Shown one piece after another: positions 57,323 through 64,000 of a stretch of 64,000 nucleotides of DNA; within the stretch, counting starts at the first letter, position 1, and every line of letters begins with the position of its first letter. The notes under the pieces are model-generated. The model saw nothing but the letters and a program-made list of their open reading frames with translations, made no database searches and was not told where the DNA came from. The DNA is taken from assembly GCA_963921795.1 (NCBI GenBank), contig OY997652.1:61593756-61657755 (forward strand), read 5' to 3'. This DNA comes from Nannobrachium achirus. Taxonomy: Eukaryota > Chordata > Actinopteri > Myctophiformes > Myctophidae. Both the position numbers and the translations under genes were made by a program.

Positions 57323-57791
57323 ATGTGGTATTTACAGATTTTTCTTTCCTTCCTCCATAATTGTGACAAGGAGTGCTACCTGTGTTTTGGTAAAGAGGAG
57401 GACGACCGCCGAGCAGAGTGGCTTCATCCTTGTCTCTGTCGACGGTCCAACAAGTGGGTGCACAAGGTCTGCCTGGAGCGCTGGGTGGAGGGGGAAAGCG
57501 CGCTCCTTCGAACGAGCATCATTTCGAACGAGCATCATTTCGACCGGAGGGTTAGCGACTCACTCCACGGAGGTTAGGGTTAGGGTGAGGGTTAGAGTCG
57601 GGTGTCGAAAAGATAACCTGTAGTAACAGAATCTTGTGATTCAGGAGGCGTGGAATTTGATGAACCAGGCACCTCTCCTGGTCAGGCTTGCCAGCATCCC
57701 CGCCATCTTCTTTCTGGGGAGGAGTCTGTGGAAGAAGAAGAAGGTCACCCACCCTATCATCCTAACTACCCTGAGGAAGATGAAGCAGTAG
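57323..57791 (+). pseudogene. Decayed MARCHF5-like membrane RING-CH ubiquitin ligase fragment
   Basis: After a TATTTACAG acceptor the frame reads CDKECYLCFGKEEDD, AEWLHPCLC and NKWVHKVCLERWVEG. This matches the first part of the RING-CH zinc domain of MARCHF5, a mitochondrial E3 ligase (C-x2-C, C-x-C, H-x2-C). The last Cys pair is missing: at about 57505 the sequence turns into a duplicated CGAACGAGCATCATTTC and GGTTAGGG units. A second piece (57644-57791), LMNQAPLLVRLASIPAIFFL, resembles a MARCHF5 transmembrane helix and ends at a stop. Other transmembrane segments are absent. Assignment is from memory of the family. Confidence 0.55.
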
Positions 57792-57849
57792 AGCCGTGAC
57801 AGGAAACACTCACATATCTGGCATCTGAACAGCCCCTCATAACGCATGT

Positions 57850-59240
57850 TTCTTTTTTATTGTTCTGCACAAGCTGAGCTAATACTAATACCCTGCCTGG
57901 AGTGGACTATATGTCCAATTGCCCATGACTACTGTAAACGGACCTAAGACAGACTGATTGATGTTAGTCTACTCACTGTTATAAGCCATATGCTGACCGT
58001 TACTGCTATGCACATTTAGTGCACAATGAATTTCACGTGCCTTTTACTCTGCGATTGGTATTGTTTTTTACAATTGTTATTGACAATAAAATGTCACCTT
58101 GATCAAGGACAGTGAGCAATTATGTACCTAGAAAATGTAGAAAACAAATCTAAAAATGTGATGAAAAGATGTTTTTCAATCAAACCATTTTGAAATACAC
58201 GCACACGCATGCACACACACACACACGCTCCCTCTCTGAGTCCTCCTCCACACCCAACCCGCCCTCGTGGACACAACACTTGTGCAACAGTTTGTCATCC
58301 ACAGAGCAGTACAAGTCATTGTCAATGCTTTGACACTGCCATACATCCACTTGGCTTTCGGACTAGCCATTTGGGTCAGTGTGCAGTTCCAGCTCATCTG
58401 AGCTCTTTTCAAGCCACATGCCCTCCATAGACAGATTTTCATACATTGTCGGATAAAACAATCTTCACAGCAAACTGATCTTAGAGCCCCCGACAGATCA
58501 GCTGCTGGCTCATCATCCAGTGGTCTCCTTACAACATGCACTCAGTAACCCTTGGCACACAGTCTGTGAGCGGCTTCTGATTAGTCTGTATTACATGCCC
58601 CGGCCACCAACCAGCGGTTAATGGTTAATCCATGTGTAAGGCGGCCAACTCTCACATTAACAGCCAGTGTTTAAACTGGTTCAGTTCAGTATCAAGTTCA
58701 GAACATCTTAATTCAATAAATCTCAGTACACCATTACTTGTCTGTGTCGTACTTATTACCAAATATTCAAAGAGTGTTGCCGGACAACGCCAGTTGGTTG
58801 AAACCAACGAAACCATAAAAGGTTACTTGAAATAACACAGGTTCGTTTTCTATACTTGAGAGAGCAACCCTTGGGGACTGTAAACCCCGGAGAGAGAGAC
58901 GAGACCAAACAACAGTTTCAGGGGGTTACAGAGGTACATTTAATTATTTATTTCCCTTTACAAGGCATCTTCGCCATGGTACATATAAAAAAGAAAGAAT
59001 CCTAACTAAAAGCGCCACCGGTTACACAATCTAAAAAAGTGTTGTATCATATAAGATTTGAACTTTATTTCTCTTTAATAGTAAAACCCAACGTTAAAAT
59101 ACTAATTCTTCCAGGCAGAAACCCGCAATAAAAGCCCTGTCAGTTGACAATAAAGTGCCGGTTACTTAGCTACTTGTATTTGGTGACACGCAGCGTGGAA
59201 AGCCACAGAGCGAAACGTCACCGGAGCGCCAAGATAGAGT
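57850..59240. other. No supportable gene
   Basis: AT-rich sequence with a short CA run near 58200-58228. A minus-strand open frame (58541-58176) shows no recognised domain and overlaps the CA run. Nothing further is seen. Confidence 0.45.
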
Positions 59241-59254
59241 CGCACAACTACTTA

Positions 59255-59600
59255 GTTACTTTAGCAACAGTACAGTGTAATCACTCTGATACGTTATACT
59301 TAATCTCTCAGCAGAACTCAACAATCCCTTTACTCAATCCTCCCGCACTTCATGCTCAGTTACTTTAGCGACAGCACGACAGTGTAATTCCTCGTACTTA
59401 ATTACTCAACAGAACTCAATAGTACATTTACTCAGTTTCTCCCACACTTCATGCTCAGTTACTTTAGCGACAGCACGACAGTGTAATTCCTCGTACTTAA
59501 TTACTCAACAGAACTCAATAGTGTCAGTGACTCAGTTCCTCTCACACTTCGTGCTCTGTTACTTTAGCGACAGCACGACAGCGTAACTACTTGTACTCAA
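59255..59600. repeat. About 99-bp tandem repeat, 3-4 units
   Basis: Units contain AGTTACTTTAGCGACAGCAC and AACAGAACTCAATAGT. The second and third are almost identical; the outer ones are diverged. No coding role. Confidence 0.85.
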
Positions 59601-60870
59601 CCACCGCTCAGCAGGGCAACTCGGGGACCAGACAGCTTCAGTACACGAGCATGGACATCAGGGCACCAGGTACGTCTCTCACACGTGACACATCTACTCC
59701 AGCGAACCTGAAAGCACAGGAGGAAACCGCCAGATGACTGTTTCCAAGGCTCCGATAGTACTACTCCCCAAAGACAGCGATATATCAGGACAGTGTGACT
59801 CAGGACAATACTCACACACAAAGGCAAGCGTGATGCTTGCCTCCTGCGTTGATACGGCACGTCACACTGTAATCGCCTCTCCACACAGCCGGCCAAGCTC
59901 GACCCCTCCGGTCCAGACACTCTCGTCTCCCCAGGATGCTGGATCTGGTAGGTGAAGGCCCATCTCTCCGTGGCTGGTTCTCTGATATAGGTAACAGATC
60001 GCTCACAGTTCGTCACTTAAAGTTCATTGCTCGTGTACCGCGTTCCACCCTAGCTGCTCGCTCTTGTCTGTCCGCCCTGCCCGGTGTCTTCTGTTCAACT
60101 GAGCCCGCTCACTCATTCATACCCAGAGGCGCTTGCTCCACCGCCCCCCTCATTGGTCCGTGATGACATCACCCCACTCCCATTGGCCAAGTCTCTTCTC
60201 CTAGTTACCCAGTCACAACCCAGTACACCCAATGTCCCGGGAAAGCATTTCGTCAACTTCATTCACAAAACAGAGCATCATGAGGGGGAAAAAGAATATA
60301 AATTAATACACACTTAACGAACATACAAATGTGCATTCCAACTTGCAAAATAAAGAAATACAACACATCGCATGTAAAAGTAAAGAAAATAAAAATAAAA
60401 ATAATAATACCCTCTGACGCTCCCCCTCACACATGCACTAGTAGGCTATGAGCATGCAGCATTCTCCAGCATTGCCCAGTCCAACAGAACAAAAGAATAT
60501 CTTCATGTCCATTAAAAGCAAAGCAGGGTGAAAAAGAGGGCTCGGTACAGAGAGGAAACACAAAACAGCACCAAACAAAACTCATACATGACTAAAAAAT
60601 GAGGCTGAAACAGGATCAATAATCTATTTATCAGTGTCATCGTTCAACTCTTGATTAACCTTTGTAATATATATTTTTTTTTTCAACCTGCAAATCTCTT
60701 GTTCAGTGAGAGCCCCCGTCCTTTTTTCTTCATATTTAATTTGGCTGATTTCACAAACTTCAGTTTTCCAGGGAAATGTTTTAAAATTAAAAAAAAAAAA
60801 AAAAAAACATTTTTAGTTTTCTGCAGAAATTGTTTCATTTCCGACAGCTCATAACAACCTTCCCCACTAA
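59601..60870. other. No supportable gene
   Basis: GC-rich sequence with CCCTCATTGGTCC and CCATTGGCC CCAAT-type motifs at about 60150-60190, possibly a promoter or transposon terminus, then AT-rich sequence with A runs. No conserved frame recognised. Confidence 0.4.
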
Positions 60871-60880
60871 ACAATTTGAA

Positions 60881-62245
60881 CTAGAAGTCTAAGTTTATAC
60901 GTATAAAAATGGTCTACCAGAGGTATAGATGCAAGTTTTTTAGACGTCTAAACTTAGACTAGACGTCTAATATACGTCTAATAGACGTCTAAGTTTATAC
61001 CTGGGTCTAAATTTAGACGTCTAATTAGAGCCCTGCAAGCCCGACGGGACCCGACCAGGGCCCGGCCCAGCCCGCCAAAACGGGCCGGGCTTGGGCTCGT
61101 TTCGAAACTCACCAACGGGCCTAGGGCCGGGCCCGGGCTCAGAACCATGCTCGGAACATTTCGCGCTGTGAATTTCACACATGACATCTCTGTGTGTGCG
61201 CTTAGCTGGAATGGAGTGTGGTGTGTGCGAGGGGGAGTGCTGCCTCCCATAGCCTTCTAGGCTAATAGCCTTCTAGGGTATGGGTTCTATCCGTATCTAT
61301 AGCAACACGGCTCTGATTGGTCGTGACATGAGTACATTAGCCAATGGAGAGCCGCAACGAGCCGAGGGCATAACGGCTTTTCTTCTGTCACACACTCAGA
61401 CAAGTCGACTCTGCGTATACAGCGAGACTAGAAAATTAGGAGCACTACTGTAGTTACTAGTTTCACCCATTTCACCGTCATTTCTCAAATAAATAGCCCT
61501 GTAATGATTCCCCGACCTCCTGTATCAGTTACGGGATGCGTGCGTGCGTCTTTACTTTTTTTACGAGATAGCTTAACCCACGGGTGGCAAGCCGACAATA
61601 ATATCAATATCTAATTGCTGTGAAGATATACAGTAACATAACAAACGGTGGGTGGAGGAAGATGTCTTGCATTGTGATGTGTGTGTAATTACTTGCTGTG
61701 CTGTTGTGTTGTGTTGACTTCTTTCTTATAATCAGAGCGCAAGACGAGCACAGCTATAGAGGGCTGTCTCCGTCCTCTCCGACCATAGTTTTCGTCCGAA
61801 CTCAAATTAGGAGTAATCCTTTTCAGAAGTTGCAAGAGATGTCATTTTGTAGTTGAACCGGACCTTTCCGACGCAAATTTCGATGGTCTGTGACAGTATG
61901 GACTCCCCTTGAGAGTGCAGCTGCAGCGCGCAGCAGTGAAAGCCACGCACACAAATAATTAATTAAATAATAAGGTGACGGGCTTCGGGCCGGGCTCGGG
62001 CTTTAAATAGCGGCACCAAACGGGCCATGGGCCGGGCCTGGACTGAAGTCCACGGGCCAGGGCCGGGCCCACATTTTAGGCCCGTGCAGGGCTCTACGTC
62101 TAATAGACGTCTATTAGACGTCTAGTCTAAGTTTAGACGTCTAAAAAACTTGCATATCTATAACTCTGGTAGACCATTTTTATACGTATAAACTTAGACG
62201 TCTAGTACAAGTTTAGACGTATATTAGACGTCTAATATACCTCAA
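60881..62245. repeat. Foldback repeat built on TAGACGTCTA, split by a hAT
   Basis: The two arms (about 60895-61025 and 62097-62235) are inverse and each contains several TAGACGTCTA palindromes, plus TATACGTATA and ATGGTCTACCAGAG / CTCTGGTAGACCAT. The hAT at 61026-62096 has inserted at the centre. Confidence 0.85.
61026..62096. mobile_element. hAT element in the foldback centre
   Basis: Ends TAGAGCCCTGCAAGCCCG and (other strand) TAGAGCCCTGCACGGGCC. Exact 8-bp duplication CGTCTAAT (61018-61025 and 62097-62104). GC-rich subterminal GGGCCGGG blocks; no transposase frame. Confidence 0.88.
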
Positions 62246-63039
62246 AATGTTTGCTGGGTCATCATCATTTTCCCAACCATCTGATTCAGAATCATGGGGG
62301 GCGTGCAGGGAGAGAGAGAAAAAAAGAAACATAACATAGAGCGGCATGTTATTATTATGTCATTATAGCCAAACCCTTGTTTTCCATAGGCGACTTTAGC
62401 TAACTAGCCAAAGTTCTGATTGCATGCATGCAGACTCATTTTTGCATGTAGGCTAATGTTCATACTTCTTTTTTCTCCTATTCTACTTCCTATGTATATA
62501 TGCTCGACTCCTCTTGCAAATTTGAAATATGACTTTTTGTTGTGACTGTCTGATTCTTAAATGGAGTCTTAACTGTGTTTCTCAACCTTTTTGGGGCCAG
62601 TGCCCCTATTCAATATCCAGATCCCTTACCCACACCCAGTGAAAATTAAGGCTTTATTTTGTATTGTTGTGACCAAAGGTCGCAGTTAATGAGAACCGTT
62701 ACATCTTGTCAGTAACGTCAGTAATTGTTGTGACATCACATTGTGACATCACATTCTGTCCTTGTCCCTTATGCCCATATATGGAGATCCCTGATGTCAT
62801 CAATATTAAGCCCATAGCTTGGAATGCCCATATACTGTACGAACATATTCTCTGAGTCTCATGTGGTCTATAACATAAGACATCTATGATGTCAGACGTC
62901 AGTCATCCATATTGGGAAAATATTTTGTACACATTTTGTCCAACTTAAACAACCAACCGCAACTCGAATCACACTTGCAAATGAATTCTGTCCTGTGTGA
63001 ATTCCGTCCTGCGCGACCTTCTCAGCAAGAAGTATCGTG

Positions 63040-63195
63040 GTTAGTATCACGGTCAATATCATGTCAGTATCATGTCGATAGCCAGTATCGTGGTCAGTAT
63101 CATGTCATTATCGTGGTCTGTATCAGGTCATTATCATGGTCAGTATCATATCACTATCGTGGTCTGTATCAGGTCATTATCATGGTCAGTATCAA
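63040..63195. repeat. GTATCATGGTCAGTATC short tandem repeat
   Basis: Imperfect units mixing TATCGTGGTC and TATCAGGTCATTATCATGG, about 50 bp per higher-order unit. The open frame across it is compositional. Confidence 0.8.
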
Positions 63196-63504
63196 CGTAA
63201 TAATGATAATAATAGTAAACAACTTTATTTGTACAGCACTTTTTAAAACAGGACTTACAAAGTGCTGAACAGCAGTTGAAGCATACAATATATAAAATAT
63301 ACAAGTTTACAAGCCTATGGACATAGCCTATGGACATAGCCTATTGCACAAGTTCTAGCAAGCAGTCAAATACATATAATTCTAGGGGTTCTTGGCATTA
63401 AAAACTTTGAACACCACAGATAAAGAAAAACATACGTATTTCAGAAAAGAAAACATCAGGATTTAGAAGACAGTTTTAGGTATTTTTCAGGTCAATGGGT
63501 TCAT

Positions 63505-64000
63505 TTAGGCCAGTGGTTCTCAAACTTGGGTTTGGGATGCCCAAATTATTTTTTGGGGTCCCCTGATGATTAGCTTAAAGGAGCTATAGTCAACTTTTTC
63601 ATTGTAGGGCCGAGACTTTGTTTACATCCTAGTCTATAGACTAGAATGTAAACAAAGTGTCAGTCTGACAATGGCCAAAATGATTATTTTATCATTATTT
63701 TACGCTTTGTGGTCATTTTTGAATATAGAAACACATATATGAAGCTTATTTTTTTATAAAATATTTTTGAAACATTATTTTTATTTTAGCATCCGTTTTT
63801 CAAGAAAAAGTTGACTATAGCTCCTTTGATGTATTTTTTTGCTCACTCAATGGTAGACAAACCAACACACAGTATAAGAGTGGTTGGTATCTGCACATTT
63901 ATAAAGTGACAATTTAAGGACTTTCAAGAACGTTTTAATACTAAACTAGCCAACCTCAAAGAGGCGAACATTGTGAAAATAGCCGATCTACATGCTTGTT
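63505..64000. repeat. GGTTCTCAAACTT hAT-like repeat, cut by window end
   Basis: The same family as at 19445-19695, 23205-23440 and 34510-34720, ending in a half palindrome (GATCTACATGC) at 63978. The copy continues beyond the window. Confidence 0.6.
63579..63825. mobile_element. TTAA MITE (AGGAGCTATAGTCAAC ends)
   Basis: A 247-bp element with inverse ends AGGAGCTATAGTCAACTTTT. The flank is TTAA on the left (63575-63578) and TTGA on the right (63826-63829), one mutated base. The host repeat GATTAGCTTAATGTGCAAC at 19490 and 23250 shows the empty site. Confidence 0.8.

Noticed and set aside
58176..58541. 121-residue minus-strand open frame
   Set aside because: No domain recognised, no clear splice signals, and its end runs into a CA repeat. 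Kept only as an unknown.

Overview
This is teleost fish nuclear DNA. The evidence is spliceosomal introns, dense CA, AG and TGCG microsatellites, many hAT, TTAA and Harbinger-like repeats, and a fish-type NLR (NOD-like receptor) gene with FISNA-NACHT, leucine-rich repeat and PRY-SPRY (B30.2) exons. The species cannot be named from the sequence.

Layout. 1-4.4 kb is repeat-rich and shows no gene: a tRNA-type SINE, microsatellites, a 29-bp minisatellite and a Harbinger-like element with perfect ends. About 5.7-51.2 kb is occupied by one plus-strand NLR locus. It has a start exon (5687), five further copies of a short repeated N-terminal exon, a linker exon, one large FISNA-NACHT exon (15335-17240), three LRR-type exons and a 50-bp connector. 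A second, partial set follows (NACHT tail, two LRR-type exons, connector; 31697-35655), and a single PRY-SPRY exon lies at 50686-51227. I checked every splice junction by hand. All 17 exons join in phase, giving a predicted 1551 residues. Skipping the second set also stays in frame (1260 residues).

The most striking object is an 11.5-kb DNA transposon (38865-50410) in the last NLR intron. It has imperfect terminal inverted repeats and a 9-bp target duplication. It carries two convergent spliced genes, both with unbroken frames: a 593-residue RecQ-like helicase on the plus strand and a 1018-residue DUF6589-like putative transposase on the minus strand. From memory this resembles the helicase-bearing branch of the Academ superfamily. 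That name is not verified here, but the structure is visible in the sequence.

Other mobile DNA includes hAT elements with 8-bp duplications, TTAA-flanked MITEs and a 5'-truncated LINE. At 25.4-30.8 kb there is a nested stack: TTAA element, then LINE, then Harbinger-like element, then hAT. A palindromic mini-element built on AGATCTACAAGCTCAC recurs dozens of times, inside unrelated repeats, NLR introns and the large transposon. A ten-unit satellite array (36.9-38.8 kb) contains one half of it.

51.3-64 kb lies beyond the NLR gene. It contains a TTAA transposon remnant that keeps one coding exon, a decayed MARCHF5-like fragment, long foldback elements and tandem repeats. No intact gene is visible there.
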